Part shown: positions 16,540 through 24,003 of the stretch, in pieces
How the letters are laid out: every line of letters begins with the position of its first letter
Numbering within the stretch: the first letter of the stretch is position 1
From: Clostridia bacterium
Lineage (GTDB): Bacteria > Bacillota > Clostridia > Christensenellales > Borkfalkiaceae
Reading direction: 5' to 3'
Assembly (NCBI GenBank): GCA_017504795.1
Contig: JAFVQM010000020.1
Location: forward strand, 1-57,548
DNA length: 57,548 nucleotides
Notes under the pieces: generated by a model
The model's input: only the letters and a program-made list of their open reading frames with translations
What the model was told of the DNA's origin: nothing
Database searches by the model: none
Made by a program: the position numbers and the translations under genes

Positions 16540-16756
16540 TAACTAAACCGTTGTGAAAAAGAGTAGCAAAAACCAAGGTAAAGAGAGTGGCTGTTTGGTG
16601 AAAAGCCAACCAAAGTTTTGCGAAAGTGCATTTTACTGTTAAGGGGGACTAATTATCCACGGGTAGCGCCGTTATCTGCTTACGAGAAGTAATTAAAGTG
16701 GAACCACGTGTAAAAAAAGCGTCTTTAAGCCAAGGCTTAGAGTCGCTTTTTTAGTT
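16540..16756 (+). ncRNA. T-box leader, predicted tRNA-Cys specific
   Basis: The conserved T-box sequence TGGAACCACG is at 16699-16708, followed by a long terminator whose arms AAGCGTCTTTAAGCC and GGCTTAGAGTCGCTT lead into TTTT (16716-16754). The upstream stem I region contains the usual 'AGAGAGTGG' start and a GAAAGTGCA segment in which TGC (16627-16629) is the likely specifier codon for cysteine. Uncharged tRNA-Cys would stabilise the antiterminator and switch on cysE-cysS. Specifier assignment is by eye but agrees with the downstream genes. Confidence 0.88.
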
Positions 16757-16787
16757 ATAAGTGGCAGTTTATCACAAGGATATTTAT

Positions 16788-17411
16788 ATGAACAAAAAAT
16801 TAAAATTAGATATAGACGCGGCTATGAGAAACGACCCCGCCGCAAGAACGCGTTTAGAAGTAAGGCTAACGTATTCGGGGATAAAGGCGCTTATAGCGTA
16901 TAGGCGTGCAAACTGGTTTTACAAGCACGGCTATAAACTCATAGCAAGAATAATTTCGCAAAACGCCAAAAGGAAAACGGGGATAGAAATTCACCCCGCG
17001 GCAACTATTGCCCCAGGCGTGTTTATCGACCACGGCGCAGGCGTAGTTATAGGCGAAACTGCGGTTGTTGAAACGGGCGTTGTAATATACCAAGGCGTAA
17101 CGCTTGGCGGTACGGGAAAGGATAAGGGCAAAAAACGTCACCCAACAATAAAACAAGGCTGTGTAATTAGCGCGGGCGCAAAAGTATTAGGCGGTATTAC
17201 CGTTAACGAATACTGTACGATAGGTGCAAGTAGCGTTGTGTTGCAAGACGTTCCCGCATACTCGACCGTAGTAGGTATCCCTGGCAAAGTTATCAAGCAA
17301 AACGGCAAAAAACTTCCCAACCTAGAACAAGACAAGCGCGACCCCGTGCTCGACGAGATTAACGCGCTTAAAAAGAGAATAGAAGAATTAGAATTAAAGG
17401 TGAAACAATGA
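16788..17411 (+). CDS. cysE: Serine O-acetyltransferase
   Basis: 207 residues from ATG 16788 (AAGGA upstream; a GTG at 16761 has no such site). The left-handed beta-helix hexapeptide repeats are clear: 'GIEIHPAATIAPGVFIDHGAGVVIGETAVV' and 'CVISAGAKVLGGITV', with 'GVTLGGTGKDKGKKRHPTI' as the active loop. It makes O-acetylserine from serine and acetyl-CoA for cysteine synthesis. A charged coiled tail of about 35 residues ends the protein. It overlaps cysS by 4 bases and is under T-box control. Confidence 0.95.
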   Translation: MNKKLKLDIDAAMRNDPAARTRLEVRLTYSGIKALIAYRRANWFYKHGYKLIARIISQNAKRKTGIEIHPAATIAPGVFIDHGAGVVIGETAVVETGVVIYQGVTLGGTGKDKGKKRHPTIKQGCVISAGAKVLGGITVNEYCTIGASSVVLQDVPAYSTVVGIPGKVIKQNGKKLPNLEQDKRDPVLDEINALKKRIEELELKVKQ

Positions 17412-18790
17412 AACTTTACAACACTTTAACTAGAAAAAAAGAAGAATTTCAAACACTTGACGGAAGCGACACCGTTAGAATGTATTCTTGCGGACCTACC
17501 GTATATAACTACGCGCATATAGGCAACCTTCGTACCTACGTGTTTATGGACCTTCTTCGTCGCGCGCTCAAATACCAAGGCTTTAACGTAAAAGGCGTTA
17601 TGAACATAACTGACGTTGGGCATTTGACTGACGACGGGGACGACGGTGAAGACAAAATGGAAAAGACCGCGCGCGAGCAGAAAAAAGACCCGTACGAAAT
17701 CGCAAAGTATTACACCGAAGTTTTTATGAAAGACTTTGAAAGATTAAATATCGGCGTTCCTGAAATCGTATGTAAAGCAACCGATTATATAAGCGAAATG
17801 ATTACTTACGTTGAAGGGCTTATTGGCAACGGCTACGGCTACGAAACGAGTGACGGTATTTATTACGATATATCAAAGTTCAAAGACTACGGTCAATTAT
17901 CCGGAAACACGCTTGAAGACTTAAAGGCAGGCGCACGCATAGAAGTTAACGACGGAAAGCGCAACCCCTACGACTTTGCCATTTGGAAAAAAGCGCCCAA
18001 AGAACACATTATGCAGTGGCCTAGCCCTTGGGGGCAGGGTTACCCCGGTTGGCATATCGAGTGCTCAACTATGTCAAGAATTCACCTTGGCGACCAGTTC
18101 GATATCCACACGGGCGGTGTAGACCATATTCCTATCCACCACGAAAACGAAATAGCGCAAAGCGAAGGTTTAACGGGCAAAAACCCCGCAAAATTCTGGA
18201 TACACGGCGACTTTATGCTCGTTGACGGGGGCAAGATGAGTAAGTCGCTCGGCAACACCTATACTATCGACCAACTTATCGAAAAAGGCTATTCGCCTAT
18301 GGTGTTTAGGTTCTTCTGCTTAAACGCACACTACCGCAAAAAACTCAACTTTACCTTTGAAACTATGGATGCGGCTAAGGTTTCGTATGAGAGATTATGC
18401 GCGTCGCTCCTTAAACACAAAAACTCAACCGCAAAAACGAGTGAAGAAGTATTATCTTCCTACAAAAAGAGTTTTAGTGACGCTGTGTTTGACGATCTTA
18501 ACGTTCCCCAAGCGCTCGGCGTACTATTTACTATGCTTAAAGAACCCGCATCAAAAGACATCTACGATTTAGCGCTTGATTTCGATAGGGTTTTCGGCTT
18601 AGATTTTGATAAAGTTAAAGAAGACGTATCTAGTGATATTCCGTCTCAAATTATCGAAATGGCTGAAAAAATGCAAAGCGCAAGAGCAGAAAAGAACTGG
18701 GCGGTGGCGGACGCTTTAAGGGCGGAAATAGCAAGCCTTGGCTACAACGTAAAAAACACCAAAGACGGTTACGAAATTATCAAAAAATAA
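17408..18790 (+). CDS. cysS: Cysteinyl-tRNA synthetase
   Basis: A 460-residue class I synthetase. The zinc Cys and HIGH-type motif occur in 'SCGPTVYNYAHIGNLRTYVFMDLLRR', with the second zinc cluster in 'GWHIECSTMS' and 'HHENEIAQSE'. The nucleotide-binding motif is KMSKS in 'DGGKMSKSLGNTYT'. It charges tRNA-Cys and is the product that closes the feedback loop of the upstream T-box. The length is normal, and the start ATG overlaps the cysE stop (ATGA). Confidence 0.98.
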   Translation: MKLYNTLTRKKEEFQTLDGSDTVRMYSCGPTVYNYAHIGNLRTYVFMDLLRRALKYQGFNVKGVMNITDVGHLTDDGDDGEDKMEKTAREQKKDPYEIAKYYTEVFMKDFERLNIGVPEIVCKATDYISEMITYVEGLIGNGYGYETSDGIYYDISKFKDYGQLSGNTLEDLKAGARIEVNDGKRNPYDFAIWKKAPKEHIMQWPSPWGQGYPGWHIECSTMSRIHLGDQFDIHTGGVDHIPIHHENEIAQSEGLTGKNPAKFWIHGDFMLVDGGKMSKSLGNTYTIDQLIEKGYSPMVFRFFCLNAHYRKKLNFTFETMDAAKVSYERLCASLLKHKNSTAKTSEEVLSSYKKSFSDAVFDDLNVPQALGVLFTMLKEPASKDIYDLALDFDRVFGLDFDKVKEDVSSDIPSQIIEMAEKMQSARAEKNWAVADALRAEIASLGYNVKNTKDGYEIIKK

Positions 18791-18824
18791 CAAACGGTAT
18801 TAAAAAAGCACTACAAAACATAAT

Positions 18825-18870
18825 AAAACACGCTATATTTTACAAAATGTAAAACGTAGCGTGTTTTTTA
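18825..18870 (+). terminator. Terminator after cysS
   Basis: Arms AAAACACGCTA and TAGCGTGTTTT around an AT-rich loop containing inner pairing (TTTTACA/TGTAAAA), followed by TT. Confidence 0.8.
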
Positions 18871-18899
18871 GTAAAACCAAATTTTACTGTAACTTTTAC

Positions 18900-18934
18900 A
18901 ATTTGTTAACAATTTACTAACAATTTGTTATAAT
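18900..18934 (+). promoter_or_regulatory. Promoter with three 11-base direct repeats
   Basis: AATTTGTTAAC, AATTTACTAAC and AATTTGTTATA are consecutive 11-base units (18900-18932). They overlap a promoter made of TTAACA (18906-18911), a 17-base spacer and TATAAT (18929-18934). Direct repeats with one-helical-turn spacing are typical binding sites for OmpR-family regulators, here probably the product of the next gene. Confidence 0.6.
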
Positions 18935-18969
18935 AAAAAGGCTACAATAACTATAAAAGGAGAGTTGCT

Positions 18970-19641
18970 ATGATTAAAATATTCGTTGTTGAAGATGATA
19001 TGGACTTAAACCGTTTCGTATCTAGTAGCCTAAAAAGTGCAGGGTACGACGTAGTTTCGTGTTTTGACGGGCTTGAAGCCTTAGAAAAAATGGACGAAGA
19101 AAAATGCGACCTTCTTCTTACCGATATAATGATGCCTAAAATGAACGGGTTTGAACTAGCGGAAAGCGTTCGCGCAACCGACAAAACCACTCCTATTATT
19201 TTTATGACGGCAAAGGACGACAAGCCGTCGAAAATGCTTGGCTACAATATCGGTATTGACGAGTACGTGACTAAGCCTTTCGATATAGATATACTTCTTA
19301 TGACTATAAAGGCGATACTTCGCCGTGCTAAAATCGAAACGGAAAAAGAAGTTAAATTAGGCAATTTTTCTATGAACGTAGAAGAGCGCACTGCAACCCT
19401 TGACGGCGAAGAAATTGCCCTTACCGTTAGAGAGTTCGATATTTTATTCAAACTTTTATCCTATCCTAAAAAAACGTTTACACGCTCGGCGCTTATGTCT
19501 GAGTTTTGGGACTACGATTCTTCAACTACAAGCAGAACGGTTGACGTGTACATGGCAAAACTACGCGAAAAAACGTCTAGGTGCGACGGGTTTGAAATAG
19601 TTACCGTTCACGGCTTAGGCTACAAGGTGGTATTAAAATGA
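18970..19641 (+). CDS. OmpR/PhoB-family response regulator
   Basis: 223 residues. Receiver domain (1-115): acidic pair 'VVEDDMDLNRF', phospho-acceptor Asp in 'LLLTDIMMPKMNGFELA', conserved Thr/Lys in 'FMTAKDD' and 'YVTKPFD'. The winged-helix DNA-binding domain (about 125-220) has 'LTVREFDILFKLLSYPKKTFTRSALMSEFWDYDSSTTSRTVDVYMAKLREK'. AGGAGAG precedes the ATG. It overlaps the kinase gene by 4 bases. Confidence 0.96.
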   Translation: MIKIFVVEDDMDLNRFVSSSLKSAGYDVVSCFDGLEALEKMDEEKCDLLLTDIMMPKMNGFELAESVRATDKTTPIIFMTAKDDKPSKMLGYNIGIDEYVTKPFDIDILLMTIKAILRRAKIETEKEVKLGNFSMNVEERTATLDGEEIALTVREFDILFKLLSYPKKTFTRSALMSEFWDYDSSTTSRTVDVYMAKLREKTSRCDGFEIVTVHGLGYKVVLK

Positions 19642-20696
19642 AAAAGAAAAAAGCAACTTCTTCATCTATAAACTGGGTAGGCGTGGTTTCCTTTTTCGTG
19701 CTTATTGCCTTTATTATGCAAATGGCGATACTGTGTTACGATTTTATAACCCAAAAAACGTCCAACCTATCGTTAATAGCCGTTTTAATTTTAATTGAAA
19801 TTATAATTTTATCTACTCTTTGCACGCTGTTTGATTGGGTAAGAAGAAAGATAATGGTAGACCGCCCCACGCGAAAGATTTTACAAGCGACCGAGAAAAT
19901 AGCCGAAGGCGATTTTTCTACCCGCCTTGAAATCAAGCACGAGTACGGCAAGTATAACGAGTACGACTTGATTATGGAAAACTTAAATAAAATGGCAACG
20001 GAACTTCAAAAAAACGAAGTACTAAAAACCGATTTTATCTCTAACGTTTCACACGAGATAAAAACTCCGCTTGCCGTTATTCAAAACTACGCAACGCTAC
20101 TTCAAGACGAAACGCTCGATATAAAAACGAGAAAAGACTATTCTAAAACCCTAATATCCGCATCAAAGCGCATAACCGATTTAATTACAAACATCTTAAA
20201 ACTAAACAAACTTGAAAACCAAGAAATAAAAGAAAAGCACGAGGCGTTCAATTTAACCGAGGCGCTTTCAGAGAGCGTAGTTGAGTTTGAAACGCTTATC
20301 GAAAAGAAAAACCTTGAACTTAATTGCGATTTTGACGACGTTACGATTTTTTCTTCAAAAAGCCTACTTGAAATTGTTTGGAACAACTTAATCTCAAACG
20401 CCATAAAGTTTACGCCAAGCGGTGGAAAAATTGATATATCTCTTAAACAAATAGATAAAAACGTAGAAATTAAAGTTATTGATACGGGCGTTGGTATGAC
20501 GAGTGAAACGGGTTCTAAAATCTTTGAAAAGTTTTATCAGGGCGACACTTCTCACGCTAGCGCGGGCAACGGGCTTGGGCTTGCGCTCGTGAAAAAAGTA
20601 ATTGATATACTCGGCGGAGAAATCGCAGTTTCTAGCGAAATAAACAAAGGCAGTACTTTTACCATTTTATTAAAGGACGTTGTTTATGAACTTTGA
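19638..20696 (+). CDS. Sensor histidine kinase
   Basis: 352 residues. Two transmembrane helices (about 12-35 and 43-66) with almost no extracellular loop between them, so the stimulus is probably intramembrane or passed on by a partner protein. HAMP-like linker (about 75-125). HisKA with 'SNVSHEIKTPLAVIQNYATLL' (the phosphorylated His is near residue 139). HATPase_c with 'NLISNAIKFTPSGG', 'DTGVGM' and 'GNGLGLALVKKVI'. It forms an operon with the response regulator and three small membrane-protein genes. The short-sensor form resembles kinases that respond to envelope stress or antimicrobial peptides, but the signal is not determinable here. Confidence 0.95.
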   Translation: MKKKKATSSSINWVGVVSFFVLIAFIMQMAILCYDFITQKTSNLSLIAVLILIEIIILSTLCTLFDWVRRKIMVDRPTRKILQATEKIAEGDFSTRLEIKHEYGKYNEYDLIMENLNKMATELQKNEVLKTDFISNVSHEIKTPLAVIQNYATLLQDETLDIKTRKDYSKTLISASKRITDLITNILKLNKLENQEIKEKHEAFNLTEALSESVVEFETLIEKKNLELNCDFDDVTIFSSKSLLEIVWNNLISNAIKFTPSGGKIDISLKQIDKNVEIKVIDTGVGMTSETGSKIFEKFYQGDTSHASAGNGLGLALVKKVIDILGGEIAVSSEINKGSTFTILLKDVVYEL

Positions 20697-21606
20697 TTTT
20701 CGCTATCTTTGGAAAAAGATATTAAACCCACCTACTTTTATAAAAGTTTTAACCTTTATCATAACACTCGTAAGTGCAACGCTTTCACTAATTATCGTTA
20801 GTTTAGGGCTTGAAAACGGCGTGGTTGCTATAATTTCATACGCATTATTTGGGGTGGCGGGCGTATCGCTTACGTATAGCGTATATCTTTTAATTCCGCT
20901 ATTTCCAAAAATAAAAACGGGAATAATAAGTTGGCTTGAAAAACGCGAATTTACCCGCTTACTTCTTAGAAACTTTGGGTTTAGAACGGTAATTTTTTCT
21001 ATCGGCTCGTTTTTAATGAGTTTACTGTTTAGCGGTTTCAACGCGTATATGGGAATTAAAAACCGCTCCATTTGGTACGGCGCACTTGCCACCTTTTATA
21101 TAGCGCTAGCACTTCTTCGCGGTGGCGTGCTTTTGTACCACAAAAGGAAAAGGGCTAACGAGCAAAACGACGAGTATAATAAGATAAAAGTTTACAAAAA
21201 TAGCGGTATTATCACGCTAATTCTAAACGTTGCGCTTTCTTCTGCAATAGCGCAAATGATATTTAACAGTGAGCACTTTACTTATATGGGCTTAACGATA
21301 TTTGCCTACGCCGCTTACGCCTTTTACAAAATAACGATGTCCATCATTGCGCTTATAAAAGCGCATAAGCAAGAAGACTTAACCGTAAGGGCAGTAAGGG
21401 AAATCAACTTGGTTGACGCGCTCGTATCAATCTTAGCCTTACAAACGGCACTTCTTACCACGTTTAGTGAAGGAAATACGAATATATCTTTATTTAACAC
21501 CTTAACGGGAATAGTGGTTAGCGCGCTTTCTATAAGTATAGGAATTCATATGATAGTATCGGCAAACAAAAAAATGAAAAAATTACAAAAGGAAACTATA
21601 AAATAA
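20686..21606 (+). CDS. Polytopic membrane protein linked to two-component system
   Basis: 306 residues from ATG 20686, which lies inside the kinase's last codons with AAAGGA upstream. Seven to eight hydrophobic segments are visible, for example residues 15-40, 45-70, 95-120, 125-145, 175-195, 205-225 and 260-285, with a basic loop 'YHKRKRANEQNDEYNKIK'. I do not recognise a characterised family. Similar multi-pass proteins accompany two-component systems in Clostridia. It is translationally coupled to both neighbours (overlap of 1 base with the next gene). Confidence 0.7.
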   Translation: MNFDFRYLWKKILNPPTFIKVLTFIITLVSATLSLIIVSLGLENGVVAIISYALFGVAGVSLTYSVYLLIPLFPKIKTGIISWLEKREFTRLLLRNFGFRTVIFSIGSFLMSLLFSGFNAYMGIKNRSIWYGALATFYIALALLRGGVLLYHKRKRANEQNDEYNKIKVYKNSGIITLILNVALSSAIAQMIFNSEHFTYMGLTIFAYAAYAFYKITMSIIALIKAHKQEDLTVRAVREINLVDALVSILALQTALLTTFSEGNTNISLFNTLTGIVVSALSISIGIHMIVSANKKMKKLQKETIK

Positions 21607-21998
21607 TGAACGACAAATTTAGTTATAAATATATTGCACCCACCGAAGAAGAGAGAAAGGAAATTGATAGCATTCGCCGTCAATACGCTCCGCAAGAAAA
21701 AGAAGAAACTAAACTCGAAAGATTAAGGCGATTAGACGCGCTCGTAAAAAATACGGCAATTATTTGGTCGCTCGTGCTAGGCGTTTTGGGTACGCTAATT
21801 TTCGGGCTTGGGCTCACTATGATTTTAGAGTGGAGCATTTGGCTTTGGGGTATAGTTTTAATGTTTATAGGTAGCGTTCCTATTGCGCTAGCGTATCCCG
21901 TTTATAAATGGGTACTTAAAAAATACAAAAACCGCTTTGGCGAAGAAATTTTAAGACTTTCAGAAGAACTTCTAAACGAAAGTGACAAACGCGAATAA
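21606..21998 (+). CDS. Two-transmembrane protein with charged N-terminal helix (paralogue A)
   Basis: 130 residues: a charged N-terminal helix (about 10-45), two membrane helices (about 50-75 and 80-103) and a basic then acidic tail. It is clearly paralogous to the product at 22157: both have '...ETKLERLRRLDALVKNTA' / '...EVTKLDELKQLDKKVKRPA', then a GLGLTM/GTGMCL glycine-rich first helix, 'IALAYPVYK' / 'LALTTYPIFK' and a final acidic helix. Function unknown. Last gene of the two-component operon. Confidence 0.72.
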   Translation: MNDKFSYKYIAPTEEERKEIDSIRRQYAPQEKEETKLERLRRLDALVKNTAIIWSLVLGVLGTLIFGLGLTMILEWSIWLWGIVLMFIGSVPIALAYPVYKWVLKKYKNRFGEEILRLSEELLNESDKRE

Positions 21999-22003
21999 AG
22001 ATG

Positions 22004-22033
22004 AAAATCGGGCGAAAAAACGCCCGATTTTTG
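22004..22033 (+). terminator. Terminator of the two-component operon
   Basis: AAAATCGGGCG, loop of A and CGCCCGATTTTT. Confidence 0.88.
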
Positions 22034-22047
22034 ATATAAAGCCGATA

Positions 22048-22123
22048 TTTACAAAACCTTTACAAAACTTTATCAACCTTGTAACAAAATTTTATTAAAA
22101 CACAAACAAGCCTTGCGTATAAT
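22048..22123 (+). promoter_or_regulatory. Promoter with 11-base direct repeats, likely regulator target
   Basis: TTTACAAAACC (22048-22058) and TTTACAAAACT (22059-22069) are successive 11-base units, followed by two weaker ones to 22091. They abut a weak -35 (TTAAAA, 22095-22100), a 17-base spacer and TATAAT (22118-22123). A poor -35 with phased repeats just upstream is the layout of an activator-dependent OmpR-type promoter. Confidence 0.5.
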
Positions 22124-22156
22124 AGGGGTACAAAGTTAAATGAAAGGAGAAAAATT

Positions 22157-22498
22157 ATGAAAACTGAAATTAAAACTATTGAAAAAATTCGCGCAAGTTA
22201 TACGGAAAAGGAAGTTACTAAACTCGACGAGTTAAAACAACTTGATAAAAAAGTTAAACGCCCGGCACAAATTTTTGCCTACGTTTACGGCACGGTATCG
22301 TCACTCGTGCTTGGTACGGGTATGTGCTTAGCAATGAAAGTTATCGGAAACAGTATGGCGCTTGGCATAATTATAGGCGTTGTAGGAATTGCGCTTGCAC
22401 TCACTACTTATCCTATCTTTAAGGTTATATTAAAGAAAAGAAAAGAAAAATACGCATCTCAAATTTTTGAACTTACCGACAGTTTGTTAAATAAGTAA
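22157..22498 (+). CDS. Two-transmembrane protein (paralogue B)
   Basis: 113 residues, homologous along its length to the product at 21606: charged N-terminal helix (about 15-35), two membrane helices (about 38-60 and 65-87), basic patch KKRKEKY and a final amphipathic helix. AAGGAG precedes the ATG. It has its own promoter with direct repeats that may be bound by the adjacent response regulator, so it could be an effector or feedback component of that system. No enzyme motif is visible. Confidence 0.72.
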   Translation: MKTEIKTIEKIRASYTEKEVTKLDELKQLDKKVKRPAQIFAYVYGTVSSLVLGTGMCLAMKVIGNSMALGIIIGVVGIALALTTYPIFKVILKKRKEKYASQIFELTDSLLNK

Positions 22499-22500
22499 GA

Positions 22501-22527
22501 AAAAACCCGACAACAGTCGGGTTTTTA
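22501..22527. terminator. Bidirectional terminator between paralogue B and the acyltransferase gene
   Basis: AAAACCCGAC, loop AACA and GTCGGGTTTT with A-run and T-run flanks. Confidence 0.85.
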
Positions 22528-23742
22528 TTTATTGAAATTTTCAACGTTAATTCTAAAAAGCGCCTTTACGTAGTTAATATACTCCATAACTTTTTTAGGG
22601 TCTTTTGGGTAAACTCTAAAAATATCGTTCCCGTCTTGAATTTCAAAGCGCTTATTAGGAACGCAGGGTAGCATAGGAAAGTTCCTTGCAAAAACTTGCT
22701 TGTAAAACTTTTCGCCACCGATAATCCCGTCGATTACAAAGTTGGCGTTATCAAGCGTTACGGTCGCACTGCCCACCTTTTCGTAACGGTGTTTTTTATC
22801 GTTAATTTTATGTATTTCAGCCTCGTCAACAATCTTATAGTCGGGGTTAGACTTTGCTGTTTCGTAAACGGAATTTTCTATAAACCTATGCCAGTCACTC
22901 ACCATAGAAAAGTATAGTTCGTGCTCGCTATTTTGGTGTAAAACTCCCATTTTATCGCTTTTGACCGAATACCCGCAACTAGCACAAGTCAAGACGTTTT
23001 TATTCGACTTTATAGTGTGCTCGCTATTACAGTTTGGGCATTTATATAAAACGCTTTCAAGCCCCTCGACTATATCGCCGTTTTTATATTCTACCTTGTT
23101 TTCTAGGTTGTTGCGATAGGCGTCGAAAAACAAGTGTTTTTCAATTAGAGCGCTAGCGTCTTCTTTCGAAAGGGCAGAAAACTCTTCACGCGATGCAAGT
23201 TTATAAAGTTTTGCAAACGAGCGCCCCTTCCTTTTAATGTTAGACCATTTTGGCATAGCCAAATACGTTCCGCTAATTTTTAGAACGTAGATATCTGCAT
23301 CAAACCATTTAAGAGTTTTAGCGGTAGCGGGTGGCGTGGGTGTTGCAATGCCCGCTTCGGGCATAAGGCCAGACGGGAATATCCCTAAAACCTTGCCGTC
23401 GTCTAGCACGGCTTTCATTTTCTTCATATCGCCAACCATAGTGGAAAACTGGTTTTTACCTATCAAACCACATTGTAGCATCAAATCGTGTATAGGTAAT
23501 GCGCGAACGTAAGAATTACTTGCAACTAAATGTGTTTTACCTGGAATTACCGAATAGGCAATCATAAAATCGAGCGATGACTCGTGGTTGATAATAACAA
23601 CCTTTCGTCGCCCGTCTTTACGGTTAAATTCCCTTCCTGTTACGTGTAATCCCATAAAAATTTTAGAATAAATTTTAGAAATTAACTTTACGGGATAGTA
23701 AATTATAGGGTTTATTTTGTTGTAAAGTTTTGCCTTTTTCAT
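22525..23742 (-). CDS. PlsC-type acyltransferase with zinc ribbon
   Basis: 405 residues from the ATG at 23742. The lysophosphatidate acyltransferase signature is 'VVIINHESSLDFMIAY' (HxxxxD) with 'VLGIFPSGLMPE' as the second acyltransferase block. A zinc ribbon follows (CPNC...CASC, roughly residues 230-260), then a long C-terminal region lacking known motifs. It probably acylates a phospholipid precursor or a related substrate at the membrane. In-frame starts further upstream (ATG 23829, TTG 23853) exist, but a strong promoter lies between them and 23742, which argues for the shorter form. Confidence 0.82.
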   Translation of the reverse strand: MKKAKLYNKINPIIYYPVKLISKIYSKIFMGLHVTGREFNRKDGRRKVVIINHESSLDFMIAYSVIPGKTHLVASNSYVRALPIHDLMLQCGLIGKNQFSTMVGDMKKMKAVLDDGKVLGIFPSGLMPEAGIATPTPPATAKTLKWFDADIYVLKISGTYLAMPKWSNIKRKGRSFAKLYKLASREEFSALSKEDASALIEKHLFFDAYRNNLENKVEYKNGDIVEGLESVLYKCPNCNSEHTIKSNKNVLTCASCGYSVKSDKMGVLHQNSEHELYFSMVSDWHRFIENSVYETAKSNPDYKIVDEAEIHKINDKKHRYEKVGSATVTLDNANFVIDGIIGGEKFYKQVFARNFPMLPCVPNKRFEIQDGNDIFRVYPKDPKKVMEYINYVKALFRINVENFNK

Positions 23743-23749
23743 AATAAAA

Positions 23750-23778
23750 ATTATACGCTTATAAAAAATTCTAGTCAA
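23750..23778 (-). promoter_or_regulatory. Promoter of the acyltransferase gene, possibly leaderless
   Basis: On the minus strand: TTGACT (23773-23778), 17-base spacer, TATAAT (23750-23755). Only 7 bases separate the -10 element from the ATG at 23742, so the transcript would begin at or next to the start codon. Confidence 0.65.
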
Positions 23779-23892
23779 TAAAATGTATTCCAAATACTGT
23801 AAAATGACAACTGTTAAATAAAAATTCATAAAAAATTTTTCAAAAATAGCCAAAATGCGCGAAAAACGCTTTTATTTATAAATAAAGTGTGA

Positions 23893-23941
23893 TATAATTG
23901 ACTTGCAAATGGCGGTCTGGGGGAATTATGCCCTTAACCGC
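23893..23941 (+). promoter_or_regulatory. Leader region of the fumarate-branch cluster: -10 element and GC-rich hairpin
   Basis: A TATAAT at 23893-23898 has no good -35. It is followed by a hairpin with arms GCGGT (23912-23916) and ACCGC (23937-23941) and inner GGG/CCC pairing around AATTATG. The hairpin is conspicuous in an AT-rich gap and lies between the putative transcription start and the Rex operator. No T-run follows it. Confidence 0.4.
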
Positions 23942-23959
23942 TACTGATTTTATAAGCAA

Positions 23960-23977
23960 TTGTTAAATTTTTAACAA
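23960..23977. promoter_or_regulatory. Rex operator (perfect palindrome)
   Basis: TTGTTAAATTTTTAACAA: seven-base arms TTGTTAA and TTAACAA around ATTT, matching the TTGTTAANNNNTTAACAA Rex box described for Clostridia. It lies 26 bases upstream of the malate dehydrogenase ATG and may overlap a TTGTTA/TAAAAT promoter (23960-23987). Confidence 0.82.
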
Positions 23978-24003
23978 ATAATAAAATAAATGGAGATGTA
24001 AAA

